From Zygnema circumcarinatum (lineage: Eukaryota > Streptophyta > Zygnematophyceae > Zygnematales > Zygnemataceae), in NCBI GenBank assembly GCA_037447605.1, contig CM074805.1:2703404-2767403 (forward strand): DNA of 64,000 nucleotides, in the 5' to 3' direction. Under the pieces are notes generated by a model, which did not search any database, was not told the origin of the DNA, and saw nothing but the letters and a program-made list of their open reading frames with translations. A program made the translations under genes and the position numbers. Positions 24,621 to 37,125 of the stretch are shown here, piece by piece (position 1 is the first letter of the stretch; each line of letters opens with the position of its first letter).

Positions 24621-27600
24621 TCACGAAGCGCCTCCAGCCCTCTGCTGGGCGGCGATCCACCCCCTCACATGCGGCTCGATCTCTCTCAATTTTGCCTCCA
24701 ACTCCTTGAGATGCACCTTGGTGTTGGAGTGGGTCTTTATGCAGTGGTAGCATGCTTGGCTTTCTCGGCACTGCTTGGGACTCCAATGCAGCCATCGACT
24801 GCGACAAAGCACATGAACGCATGCATGGCACGTGAAAACAGTGAAGAGGGAAATGGGAAAGGTCAAGATGAGAGACATCCCGAAAGCTACTTATTAAGCC
24901 GCAGTCAAGGGTGGTCTTCTGCTAGGAAACGTACGGTTTGAAGCAGTCTTTCCGGAAGGAGGTATTTGCAAAGTGCTTATTGTGCCACTGCTCCCATTTC
25001 ACCCCAAAACGCGTTCCGATGGAGCGGTAATGCTCGTATTCCATCTTCCACGGCAGAAGCTCCAATGCAATGCTGCCAGCTGTCCATCACGACAAAGGGC
25101 AGATGAGTGACACTGGAAGGAATGGCTGTCCAGTCGTGGAGAAAAGTGCTGGAACAAAAAGCGCATCACTTCCCTTCTTAAGGCTTCCAGGAAAGGGTCA
25201 TATGATGACCTACATGGGAGGAATATTTCATTTGCAAAGGACTGGCCATGCATCCCAAATGCGAAGGCGGTCCTCCTCATCGTGTCAATCACCTGGCAGA
25301 AAATTAACGGCAAGAAGTGAAAGGGTCAAGAGTTGTTTATCCTGCGAATCTACTGTCGGTCAAACCTCACGTTGACCTAAAGACCCTGATCCAAATCATA
25401 ACTCAATCCAGACATCCTTTAAGTGCAGCCGCTGAACCCTGTCCTTTAGGTGCGAGAGAAAAGCCTTTAGGACCCACCCGAGCCCAACTCTCAAGGAGTG
25501 CACAAGAGCGATACGAGAGTGCCTGCACCCTTTTGCCGAACAACGAGTTGAGAGGTGGATAACTACCTCCACCAGCGGCTGCTGCGGGGCAAACTCCAAC
25601 ATCTGGATGGGAATGCCGCTGAAAACACTCTCCAGCACGCGCAGAACATCCGGCGCATTCAGAATGGTGCGGCTACTCGCTCTCCACAGCCACGTCACCT
25701 GAGCATTACACGCCAGCATTACACGTCAGCATCACACGTCAGCATTCCCATGTGGAAGAGCCCTGTTGACAGTGCCCCTCCCCCAGGTCGCCCTCCCCCC
25801 CTTGTACTGTACTGTACCTGGTAGTTGGGCTCGAGCTTTGGCGGCACGGCCACGCCCACGTACGACTCCGTCACCAGCTTGTACGCGCTCTGCTTGAACC
25901 GCTCGCTGCCCGCCCCTCTGCAAACCACAAACCGCAAACCATAAACCACAAACCGCAAACCACAAACCGCAAACCGCAAACCGCAAACCACAAACCACAA
26001 AGCAGTGAGCGGCGGGGGCAGGGGCGGGGGCGGGGCCCGGTCCCCCTGTACGGTCAGCGCGGTACTGTACGGTACCCCTCGAAGTCCGCGTTGAGCGGGA
26101 AGGCGGCCTCGCCGTAGCACACGTGCGCGTCCCCCGCGCGCCGCTGCAGCCACCCCCCGCCCGCCACGTGTCAGGGGTAGGGGCACATGGCGGCTCGCTT
26201 TTGCGAGCAGAGGGCGTTGGCAGAGGGAAGGGGGCTCGCTGGGGGAAGGGCATTCAGGGCACCGCGAGAAGGTGATGTGTGTGTGTGTGAGAGAGGGAGA
26301 GAGTGTGCGCGTGAGAGGGGGGGTGGGAGAGAGAGAGAGAAAGAGAGAGAGTTAGAGAGAGAGAGAGACAGAGAGAGATGAGGGACGAAGCGGACCTTCC
26401 CCTGCACGTAGTTAATCACGTTTCCAAAGATAATCTTTGTAACGCCTCGTCCAAACGTCCTCACTGCAACGCGCAAACATAGACATAAAAACCTCCAGAA
26501 TGAACAACTTGTCCTCATTTTTTTTGTACATTTTTATCTTAAGTTCTTTTAGTCCTGCAATTACTAAGCTATCAAATTTCTTCTCAGGTTTTCAGATCGC
26601 AGTTGCAAATCGTCGAGTTGAACTCACCCCAATGGTTTGAGCTGAACTGGATTGTGAGGTTGGCAAAAATAGGTTCCCCAAGAGGACGGTTCAACGCTTC
26701 CGCAAGGCTCGCAGCGAGCTCTGAACCCCAACTCCAGAACGTCATTCTACGCACTACGTCAGATTGAAAAAACTCAAAAAACTGCGTGCATGTGTACATG
26801 TGTGTGTGTGTGAAGGGGGGGGGGGGGGGGGGGNNNNNNNNNNGGGGGGAAGTGAGAGAAAGTGAGAGAAAGAGAGAGAGAAAGGGAGAGGGGGGAAGGG
26901 AGAGAGAGATCGCTCCAAGTGGTCTCCTCACCAGCGAGAGGGCCGACATGCTCTATGAAGTGGCCCGGAAAGCTGTCGTGGGGAGCGCACAAGCCACTGT
27001 CCACATGCCACGTGGGCACGCCCTGCACCCCCATCAGGCGAAATGCTCCAATCAGGGGCCGCCTTGGCTCCCTCTGCCAGGAGCGGGCTTAGACCTGCTG
27101 AGCGGAGGGGGGGGGAGACGCAGTTCACCTCAAGAGATGATTTTCCCGGCGGAACGGAAAGCTCCATGAAGCGTTTGGGAGAAAGAAACTCTCCTGCCTT
27201 CACATGTGCGCGGTCTATCTCATGAACGGGGTTTCGTCTGCCATTCCCGTTCCCACCGCCATTGCATCCGCAAAGAATGCACGTTTCAGACATATCGCTA
27301 CAGTTCACAGAGCCGTTTTGTGACCACATGCTGCAGGCATTTTCTCGTCAATTATCCCTCGACCAGGAAGCAGTCCCCAAACTTATGAAAAATCAGACCT
27401 TCCAAATTCTTGATCGTGGAATCCCAGCTACTTCGTGAATGCTTCTGTTACTACAGACTCAAGTAACCGCTCTAAATGTTTGACATTTTCAACAATTTGT
27501 AACAAGGATGAGAAGTAAAACACGACCACGCGAACTCTAAAACCTCTCATGCGGAATCTTCAAAGGGAAACGAAAGCAGCGGTTTCAGCTCCCCACTCAC

Positions 27601-29512
27601 AAGCCGCGCCGTCCCCATCCGCACAAATCCTTTGTCTGCATGAGCCTGAGCAGGCCCTCCCAGCCCCACCCCCCTCAGCCTCGCCCACTGCAAAAATTTT
27701 CTCTCAGCTCAAGGGTGCTTGCTTGCCCAAGGAAAGCAAATCCGCAGGGAGGAACAGAGACATGGTCCAGAGAACGGAAAATGGCCCTTACTTGGAAAGG
27801 TCATAGTTATTTTTAGAGTACCAATAGCCACCAAGCCCTCCATCCACCCTGTCGTAGTTGAAGTGGCAGACATCCTTCAGCACCAACATGCATGCATAGC
27901 TCGCTGTGTCCGACAATACATAGGAGCCGGGCACGCCCTGCATCGTCCATTCACTCAAACGTCTATCGTCAGCAGGAAGGCTCCTTCACGTGGCAGCACC
28001 TGCTTCAAGATGATAATAACATCGTAGAGAACAATCCTCTGCAGTCAACGTCGGTGTGGATAACAAATAGGAAAGGGACCAAGCGAAGAGAGGGAAAGAT
28101 AGGAAATGTATGGAAAGCTGATGAGAGCGGTAGTGAAGCTGCACCTCGATGGTTTCGCTGCTCTCCCACTGAGGGTTGCGCCTCACAACATCCACCCACC
28201 ATTCATCCGACGTTGCCTCCCAGCCGGAGTAAAACCTGCCTTTTCTTTTCCCAGCTGAAAGCTGTTCACAGATAGACAATGCAGCAAAGTCAATATCAGC
28301 GCCGTTACACAATAAGGAATGTCTTTCATATGTAAAAAAAAGACTCTCAAATAAAACTATCACCAGTCGCTAAAGAGTGGCTTAACCACTTGGATGTCAG
28401 CCAAGAGCTGTGAATTCTAAGGTTCACACTGCAGGTGTCAGGTGTCCAGCTTCAGGTGAGTGAAAGGTGCGGACTCGGGAATAGCCCTGTCAGGACGTAA
28501 CAGAGTTTGACACCTAAACCTGCTTGAGTAATGTCGTTTTTTAAATATCCATAACTTCTAAGTTGCAGTTCTGATCCTCTATTGCTGTCAGAGAAAGACG
28601 GCTGCTAAAGGAAGGGCAACCCCTCTTCGATAAACACTGTCATCTTAAATTGCAAACAAGAAAGCGCCCAGTAGGATGTAAAGGCCAAATTTCTCAATTC
28701 ATTATTGTTGAGAGGTCTTTAATTTTCTCTTTCTTATAAAAAGTCAGCTTCAGGATCTGGTGCTGGTCTGTTCGATATACATGCACGTCATTGAAATAAC
28801 AACTCGCATCAAATGCACATAAATAAAAAAACTGTGCGGCTTTCCTGAGCCCTTCCTGCAATTCATTCTGGAGAGAGAAGCCTTTACAAAGGAAAGGAAT
28901 GCCACCTGATACAACTGCTTCTCGAGCTCCGCCACCTTCTGCAGCTCCTTCTCCAGCTTGACCTTGAGGTATGCCAAATGCTCATACCTCACTGCCAAAG
29001 AAAGGCGTGATTGCTACCCACATTGCAATAAACAGAGGAAAAAATGGATAAGTTGTTTAAGCTAAGGCTGTTATAGGGAGAAGTTTAGCCGGTGCATTAA
29101 TTTTTTTAACGTGGAAAGTTCCAATTAAAGAGTAAGTGTAGTCTTTACATAAGATAATTTCTCGGGGAACTGATCTACGATCTTCATTCCAAACTCCTGC
29201 GTGTTGCGGTTGAGGAGAGACCGCCTGGGGCCGACCTGCGCCCCCTCAACAATGCAAGCAACAGGGTTTCTTTCAGATGGGGGGATGAGAGTGGGGTCCC
29301 AAAATGACTAATTCATGAACAAAATTCTACATTAAAAAGTGCGATCTTTCAGGCAGCACAATGCCGCATACCTGCTCGGACTCCTCGAGAGCGCCTGCGC
29401 CGGCCACCTCTCCGCCCACTAAAAATACAGCTATCAGGAAGAAGAAGAGAGCCATAGCCTCTGCTGGAAACGACCTGACGCTCCTCATCCGCCTGCTCCA
29501 AGGTCCAGCCAT
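24621..29512 (-). CDS. GT61-type glycosyltransferase, paralog A
   Basis: About 570 aa. Exons: 29372-29512, 29149-29235, 28906-29013, 28145-28261, 27792-27937, one near 27601-27680, 27129-27197, 26932-27022, 26628-26720, 26396-26463, 26076-26143, 25818-25917, 25567-25698, 25214-25292, 24935-25079 and 24621-24798. Phases close except around the 27.6 kb exon. The protein starts with a signal anchor (MALFFFLIAVFLVGG), then a coiled-coil stem (LEKELQKVAELEKQL), TSDEWWVDVV, a Cys-rich segment, DSFPGHFIEHVGPLA, WRASSRTILNAPDVL and the GT61 signature FGMHGQSFANEIFLPSGS followed by LELLPWKMEY. GT61 enzymes are Golgi or ER type II membrane proteins. In plants they add xylose or arabinose to xylan, and related EOGT enzymes add GlcNAc to secreted proteins. 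The acceptor here cannot be told from sequence. An assembly gap lies in an intron. Confidence 0.8.
25918..26001. repeat. Telomere-like 7-bp repeat (AAACCRC variants)
   Basis: About eleven tandem units of seven bases of the form AAACCGC, AAACCAC or AAACCAT, in an intron of GT61-A. The period and the AAACC core equal those of the plant telomere strand AAACCCT, but the last two bases differ. Confidence 0.75.
26275..26382. repeat. GT then GA microsatellite
   Basis: A short (GT)n run followed by about 90 bp of (GA)n with interruptions, in an intron of GT61-A. Confidence 0.85.
26801..26915. repeat. GT/G-run/GA low-complexity block around a gap
   Basis: A (GT)n run, then G runs on both sides of ten Ns, then GA-rich sequence, all in an intron of GT61-A. 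The homopolymer G run is the likely cause of the gap. Confidence 0.85.
26834..26843. other. Assembly gap (10 N)
   Basis: Ten Ns flanked by G homopolymer on both sides, in an intron of GT61-A. Confidence 0.98.
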
Positions 29513-31148
29513 GGCGGAGCGGTGCCACTTTTCATGTCCTCTCTACCGCCCTTCCCCGCCCTTCATCCGTGCACCCCCCGGCCGGCTCCGACTGCTCTCT
29601 TCAAACACCTCCTGAAATCGAACCCTAAATCTGCTCTCGTTCGGGAGGTCCGCCTCTCCCTCCCTCTCTCTACCTCTCTCTCTCCCTCTCTCTCCCTTTC
29701 TCGCCTCTCCTTTCCGGCCGGGCCACGTGGCAGCGAGCGCGGACAGGGCGGGGAGGGCAGCCGGGCGGTCCTTTCTCCTGGTCCGTGTGCCGCCCCACCC
29801 GTCGCCCACAACGGACCTGTACGGACGGCGCCAGTGCGACCCCTGCCCCTGCCCGCAGAGCGGTTGGCGGCGCGGCTCCATGCAGCTGGCAGTTTGGCGT
29901 CGTGCGCGACGCGCGTCCCGGAAACCATCAGGGAGCTTGGCGCCTACGTGGCTGCCTACGTGGCTTCTCACACGTGGCGGTCAAAATTGCTCCCACGTGT
30001 GCGTCATATGCTTGTCGGAGATGAACAAAAACATGCTGCACAAGACGTCCCAATCAAAAGTTGCCACGTGGTGGTCAAGGAGCAGAAGCGGTGCCACGCG
30101 CGGTGCTGCTGCCACGCTGGCTGTGGCTGGCAGCCAACGACCGCGGTGACCGCCGGTCGAGGTCGAGGTTCACACCAAATTGGCGGCGGCGGCCAAGTAC
30201 GGTAACTGCGGTTGGCCACGTTGGACGCTCGAAATTGTCCACGTGGCGAGCGATGACTGGATATGTGGCTGTCACGGAATTTACCCTCGGGCCGGGGTAC
30301 CAGTTTCGACGAATCAGGGAGGGAGAGGAGGAGGGAGGCACAGTACTGAGGCACACCATCGGATATTCTACACACTTAAAATAAAGTACAGGGTGGTTAC
30401 CACCACATGCCTGCCTGGGCCTGGGGTGCCCTCACTGAGGGCGTGATTCGAAACCATTCTAGTGCAAAAAAATGTTGGCTATCGCGACATCGCGATGGTG
30501 ATGGTGATGAGGAGTACAACACATCACACCACCTATCTCGCTCAGCCCTAATGTACAGGAAGGAACACTTGGGCAATTCAGAACCTGAGAGAGGCTCGTA
30601 TCTACCAATGTAGCTTGAGGGCAGCTAACTAACCAACTAACTAACTAGTCCGAGTACAACCAACCACGTGGACACTCTCTCGTGTGCGTGCGCGCCTGCC
30701 TCTCTCGAGGCAAGTCAGGCGAACTCATCGCTGCTGCCGCTGCCGCCGACGACTCCAGCAGCCAGCCTCCCTCCCTCCCTCCCTCTGGCCTCTCCCTCAT
30801 CGCCTCGTCGAAACTCCGGGAGGGCGGGCGTTGCGTGCAGGCGGGCGGGCGTCTCGCCCTGCCTTGCACGCTCCGTCTACGCAAGCGTGAACCTCTTTCT
30901 CTACAGAAAGACTAAGTCTCCAATCTGTACGAGGACTCCAAGAACCGAAGCCGCAGCAGGTCTTGTGCCGAGGCCGTCATGAGAGCGCGCAGCCTCCCTC
31001 CCTCGGTCGGCCGGCTCGCGGAGGCTAGTAGCGGCGGCTCTCCGCCAGCTGTGACTGGGAGGGATTTAGGGTTTGCAAGGACTCAACGGAAATGGAGAGA
31101 GGGAGAGAGGAAGAGGACTCATGAGGAGTCATGGCCCGTGGCGGCTGC
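29513..31148. other. Region between the two GT61 paralogs
   Basis: Promoter side of GT61-A and 3' side of GT61-B. It holds a CT-rich leader tract (about 29655-29705), a cluster of G-boxes (described separately), a GATGGTGATGGTGATGA run near 30492 and a short CTAACTAACTAACTA run near 30633. No further gene is recognisable; the GC-rich open frames here lack any family feature. Confidence 0.5.
29720..30250. promoter_or_regulatory. G-box cluster upstream of GT61-A
   Basis: Five CACGTG hexamers at about 29723, 29971, 29994, 30065 and 30240, plus several ACGTGGC half-matches such as CCTACGTGGC, within about 530 bp. A sixth lies at 30665. CACGTG is the binding core of plant bZIP and bHLH factors, including ABRE-binding factors and PIFs. 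The position fits the promoter of GT61-A, whose translation starts at 29512. Confidence 0.5.
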
Positions 31149-34100
31149 TCATGAGGGAGGTCGAGCGACCTCCTGTCTCGCCGCAATCCAGTCCCGCACT
31201 CGCGGCTCGATGGCGCGCAGCACGGCCTCCAGCTCGCGCAGGTCGACGAGCGTGTTGGAGTGGTTCTTGATGCAGTGGTAGCACACGGTCGAGGCCAGAC
31301 ACTCCTCCGCCGTCCACTCCATCCAGGACCTGCAGTGCAGCCCTGCCTTGGAGCATGAAATGCGCTCTTCATGCTTCTGCTGCGCCTCGTTATTGGTTTC
31401 TTTCGCGACAGGTTGAATCAGTTACAGAGTCTTCTGGACAAGCATAGTGCGAAATGTATGGATTCAGCATGCCTACCCACAGTAGTTAGGTTTCTGCTTA
31501 CTCGTTTTTAATCCAACGCTGCAGTATTTGGGATAATTGATGTTACAACCGACACAAATGCCCTAGTGTAAGGTATCCGATAACCCTAGCTGCATATTTG
31601 CAAGAGCGGGCGATGAAAACTCAAGCATCGTATCAACAGAGAAAGGAAGCTTACGAATTGAAGCACTGTTTGCCAAAAGAAGTGTTTTCAAAGTACTTGT
31701 TTCGCCATTGTTCCCATTCCACTCCGAAGAGGGTACCAATGTTACGATAATAATGATACTCCATCTTCCATGGTAGAAGCTCAAGTGCTATGCTGCCCGC
31801 TGTCCATCGTCAAGGAAAACAAGCAAACTGTATTAGGTGAATTTCAAGACCAATGAACGAGGCATAATTAGGGATGTTTTGGGTAAATTGTAGATTTGTG
31901 TTGTCAGGTGTATTTCTTAAAGTGCTTCACTTCCGAGTTAAGGTTATGCGAGACGCACAAGGAAGAAATATTTCGTTCGCGAAAGAAGCACCGTGCATTC
32001 CGAAGGTGAAGGCGGTCCTCCTCATCGTGTCTATCACCTGAATCCATGCCCAGTCTTCCATTACTGAATGCCGTCCATTCCCAGCATTGGAGATTTAAAA
32101 ACCTTCAGCCGTGCTCTCTGAAGAAGCATGGACCTGCTTATGAGACACTTAGAAACAAGGAGTAGTGACTTCTACCCGTTAAACATATCAATTATCTGCA
32201 ACAACCTGGGAATTTTTAACAGTTACCCCGCATCAGGGAGAATTCCTCTGGTTTACGATGTTTTCAGTGATTGTTCGCGCTTAAGTGATACCATACAGCT
32301 AGTGATGATTGAAGCTGCTGATTCAGATTAAACTTGATTGGAAAAATACCGCTTGAGGAGCCTTCTACATGCCGAAATGGAAAAAGTTAGCCAATTGCTG
32401 GGAAAGTGACAGGTACCTCTACTAATGGCTGTCGGTTTCCGAACTCCAACATCTGAATGGGAATTCCTCTGAAAACAGACTCAAGGAGGCGCAGCACGTC
32501 TGCCGCGTTCACGATGCTGCGTTTCCCCGACCTCCATAGCCAGGTCACCTGCATGCGCCTTCCTGCAGGGTGTGAGAGACAACATGCAGACGGCGCAGAG
32601 CTTGAAAGCATTGTTAATCTTCAATGTCAGTGTCCCGACTCCGGCAGGAATGGCGCGGAGATGCACCCCCTTTACCTGGTAGTTGGGCTCCACCTTGGGA
32701 GGGACATGCACGCCCACGTACGATTCTGTCACCAGCTTGTACGCATTCTCCTTGAAGCGCTCGCTGCCCGCCCCTCTGCGAAAACGCATTGTTTTGGAGG
32801 GGGTTGGTCGCTAGAAGGGGCTTAGGGCGGTGGTTTGCCGAAATCGGAAAAGGAAGGTTTTTTACCACAATGGATAAGTATAGGAATGAGTTGCCATACC
32901 CCACGAACTGATCGTTGAGTGGAAAGATAGCTTCCTTATAGCATGCATGAGCATTCCCAGGCCTTCTCTGCATTGGAGGCACAGACGTAGGATGAAGGTG
33001 GTGTCAACAGAATATGGCGAATTTCTTTACCGAAGGTATAGGTCTAAGAGGCAAGTGCAGGTGCAATGCAGAAAAAGCAATGATGTCAAAAGTGCCGTAC
33101 CTTGCCCACCATGAGCCTGGTCAAGTCCCCAAAGAGAATTTTTGTCACTCCTCGAGCAAATGTACGCACTGCATGCGCAGTTACACAGCTTTGTAAAGTT
33201 ACCGCCTGTTCTTATGTCTCTCTACAGCTCGGCTAGGGTTTGCAGGCCCCATTCAGTCCCCTCACACTAATCCGCAAAAAGTTTCTATGTGAGTTTTTCC
33301 AGCTGTCAGGTTGTGCAAACCGTCATTATCTGTTCGAGGTTGGGACTATCTGAACGTCACTCACCCCAATAGTTGGTGCCAAACTGTATGGTGAGATTGG
33401 CAAAGATGGCCTCTCCAGAAGGCCGGTTCAGAGCCTTGGCCAGACTTGCGGCGAGTTCTGTGACCCTCCAAATGTTGACACAGTGCGCCGTGATGAATGG
33501 GAGGAGGGGAATAATACCAAAACAAGGAAAAGATGAAGGGCATCGAACTTATGACAACCAGCATGGATAGCAGCTGAAAGAGAGAAGGAGCTTTCCTAGT
33601 AATCAGACCGCTTTTTCAAGAGGTCGTCTTTTAAGGTTTGAATTGCCATGCAGGTTCTGTGCATGCGTACCGGCTAAGGGCCCGACGCTTTCGATGAAGT
33701 GACCGGGGAAGCTGTCTTGTGGCGAGACCAGGACTTGGTCCAAATTCCACACGGGAATATCCTGCACTTCCCTTGGTAGGACACAATCAACTCATGCATG
33801 TCCTCACATGAAGATGTGAATGTTGGAGTTACCACTCACAGGCACCTTATGGCATGCGTTTCCTTAGTTGGCTGCTTCGTGTGACCTTCATAGTGCGATT
33901 TGCTATTTTTTCTTAAGTAGGGTATTTTCTTTTAAAAAAGAAACAGCCGTACCTTTGTAGATATACCATTTCGTGGGATCGTTAAGTTCGCATAATTTCT
34001 GGGAGACAAGAACTCCCCGAACTTGAACCGCTTTCGCGCTACTTCCCTAGTCGGCTCTACACTGAAAGTAAAATCCCAAAAATTTAAAACAATTTCATGT

Positions 34101-36009
34101 CAGTATTGTAGCTCCTCTCAGTTTAGTTAAAGTCCATTTGCAACAGTTCTCAACAACAGCCCGCAGGATCGCTGCAGCAGACCTTGCCTTCACACCACTC
34201 CCAATATTCTGGTCCAATGTAAAGGTATATTGATACGCACTTATTGAATTGACCGCCAAGTCAGCTTGAGAGTGTCGCTCTGAGACCTAACATGAGTGAG
34301 GTCACGCCCAGGAGCGCTATTCGCAACATGCAATTGCCAGTACGTGCGGCCTTATAACTTCATAATGTTTTTGAATTGTAATGTATTTCTAACAGACGTT
34401 GTCATGGAAATACTAATATTTAAATCGTGCCAGGTCAATGTTTAACCGTCCAAGCAACGGACCTTGGCCGACTTCCCCATTATGCCCATAATACCATGCC
34501 CATTCCTCTCTTCAGTAAATTTCGTTAATCATGAGCAGTCTGCTACGACTAACCATGCTGCGATTTTGCGGATTTTACACGTTACTCTTTTAAGAACACC
34601 CAAAACAACGAAACCGAGATGGGTCCTGCGTCGTCCACTTACTTGAACCGCTTTGACCATCCGCAAACGTCCTTAGACTCCCACAACCTGCACAAGCCCC
34701 CAAGAGCATCGCCAGCTTCCTTACATGGCAGTGTTCCCAAAGAAGTCCTCAGAAGGGCAAACCGCGAGAGCATTCATTCCAAAGTGGACAGCAGGCAAGA
34801 AACGTAAGCAAGGGGAGGAGTGGTCCGTGTTTGGGAACAGGGAGGAGGCGAACGTCGTACTTTGAAAGGTCGTGGCCGTGTTGCGAGTACCAATATCCTC
34901 CAAAGGATCCGTCATCTCGATCATAGTTGAAGTGGCAGGCATCCTTCACCACCAACATGCATGAATAGCTCGACAATTCTGAAAGGGCATATGTTCCGGG
35001 AACTCCCTGCATTCGCAATCTCCGTCGCCATTGTCACAAAATGGTTCTAGCTTTCTGTAAGTTTAAAAAAAAAAAAGGAACACTGGTTTCGTTGGCTGCT
35101 CAAAGGAAGCGCAAATTCAGGGCGGCCATTACCTGAACATTATCGCTGGTCGCCCAGTTGGCATCTCGCTTGAGCGCGTCCACCCACCACTCATCTGACG
35201 TGCCTTCCCATCCAATGTAGTGTTTGCGCTCTCCATGCAGCTTTGAAAAGTGCTGCGTTTCGACAGTCCCAATTCCGTCCATGTAAAAAAGTTAAGGGTT
35301 TCTCACGGTTGGCCATGAAAGAGCTCACATAACATGTTGACGAGCTTCCCAGTTGCATGTACACCGTAAGCCACTCCATGATGCTGAAAAAAAAGCAAAG
35401 CCATGGTGACGCTTCACGAACTCTTGAACTCACCAGGTTTCCATCCACCTCAAGCCTGCGGAGTCTCGTTTTCTCCTTCTCAATCTGCGCAATAAGGTAC
35501 GCTAGATGCTCATACCGCACCGCGAGACCAAGACGATCAGCCTGCAGACGTTTCCATCCCAAAAACAAGGAAAAAGGAAAACAATGGTTGTAGGGGAAAA
35601 TGTTAGAGACCCAAAAACTAAAAATATTTTCGCTCAAAACAGAAGCACTGCAGAGCAATGACCAGAGCCGCATGCGAGCGCTGAAAGCCTGGTCACCATG
35701 GCGCACCGTGGATACGTTTCCTCCGAACATCTCCGCCGTGTGAATGCCGAAGTGGCGCGGATCGTCCGAGAGACGGGCGCTGCGCCCGCCATGGACTGCC
35801 TGCAAACAGGGGGGGGCGTTAGCAGAGCTTGCCGCAGCCAGTGCCCGTTGACGAAGGCTTTCAGTTACGGTTCAAAGGCGTGTAAGGACAGAAAGTACCG
35901 TTAAGCCGCGGGGAAGGGCATGGGACGCGCAGACATGCAGCAGAAAAGCGAGAACGAAAGGAGGGGCTCCGGATCGGACATGTCGCATTCGCGGCTCCAT
36001 GGACGCCAT
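31149..36009 (-). CDS. GT61-type glycosyltransferase, paralog B
   Basis: Tandem paralog of the upstream-numbered GT61 gene with almost the same exon plan: 35899-36009, 35707-35799, 35434-35541, 35133-35252, 34861-35006, one near 34643-34720, 33953-34021, 33671-33761, 33365-33457, 33101-33168, 32900-32967, 32676-32775, 32417-32548, 31959-32037, 31655-31799 and 31149-31329. The signal anchor includes FVLAFLLHVCASHALP. Then come AVRYEHLAYL and a coiled coil, TSDEWWVDAL, HFNYDRDDGSFGGYWYS, DSFPGHFIESVGPLAG, WRSGKRSIVNAADVL, FGMHGASFANEIFLPSGS and LELLPWKMEY, ending in a Cys-rich ECLASTVCYHCIKNHS tail. It starts at the MASMEPRM Met at 36009; the Met at 35988 is an alternative. Function as for paralog A: a type II secretory-pathway glycosyltransferase with unknown acceptor. 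The exon near 34.64-34.72 kb is not phase-resolved. Confidence 0.8.
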
Positions 36010-36861
36010 GGACGGAGGGAGAGGGGAGAGTTCGGGAGCAGGGCGCCGTATGGAAGGGAGGGAGGAAGGGCCAGAGAGCGAGGAGCTGCGAGAGCGGATG
36101 GAGGGGGTCGCCGGGAAAGGCAAACTGGCCGGCACGGCCAATCATGGCTTGCCACATGTGCATAACTCTGACGTGGCGGTCTTTGATTGATTCAGTCTTC
36201 GAGAGGATACGGAGCGGCCTGGCGCCGACATGACGCAGCGGGGCGGCAGCAGGTCCTGCGGGGACCGCGAGGGACGGACAAGGGACCCTGGGAGCCAGGT
36301 GGCGGCCGGCCGGCGATTCAGGACAGAGGGGGCCAGGTGCGGCCAGGGACCTTTTTTGGCCGCTCTGGGGACACAGTGACCCAGGAACACCATTCTGTCG
36401 TTTTGGGGCTGTTGGAGGCTGCGGGGACAGTAGGCGTTAACTGGCCTACTATGCGAAAGCTAGGATTTCAGCCAATGGAACTGCGTCACGTCAGCATGAA
36501 TGACAGATCAAATGAGCTCGACAGAACCCAGAACATGCCAAATATGTACAAATGCAATCTTAGCCGTCGATCTCACCCCCTGCGTGCTCGGACGTGTCGT
36601 GTCCGTACTTGCAGTACGCAAACCGTTCTGGACGATGGCTGTACGGCCGTACGAATTAAATCGATCGCAAACTCGCCTATGGCCGTACATGTACGGTACG
36701 ATGGTCCGCACAGTGGGAGGGGCCTAGTGGTCGGCTCGATTCGACTCGGCTCAAGTTCGACTCGGCTCGAGCGAGATCTGGCGCGCTCAGGGCCGCCTCG
36801 TGCCGTGCAGGCGCGCTGCTCGGCGGCCCGAGCGGGCGAGCTGGACGGCATCGGGGGCCGC

Positions 36862-36911
36862 GACTGGGCGGGACTGGGCGGGACTGGGCGGGACTGGGCG
36901 GGACTGGGAGG
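36862..36911 (+). repeat. GGGACTGGGC decamer minisatellite
   Basis: About five tandem copies of the ten-base unit GGGACTGGGC, the last one altered. Each unit supplies two GGG runs spaced by three bases or one, so the array can form G-quadruplexes on the plus strand. Confidence 0.85.
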
Positions 36912-36944
36912 GCCAAGGGCGCCTCCTTGTGATACATTTCAGGA

Positions 36945-37125
36945 CACGGGCACAGGGGGGGCACAGGGGGGGCACATGGGGCACATGGGCACAGTGCATA
37001 CGACAAGGGGAACAGGTTTCAGGGCACAGGGTGCACAAGGCAGAGGGCACAAGGCAAGGGGCACAAGGCACAAGGGGCACACAACGTACATGGCCCAAGG
37101 GGCATAGGGCACAAGGCACAGGGTG
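36945..37125 (+). repeat. GGCACA-type degenerate minisatellite
   Basis: A loose array of GGGCACA, GGGGCACAAGG and AGGCACAAGG units over about 180 bp, with drifting unit length. Confidence 0.7.

Noticed and set aside
36187-37107. 306-codon open frame
   Set aside because: Runs through G-rich minisatellites and GTAC-rich DNA, with no domain or plausible codon pattern.
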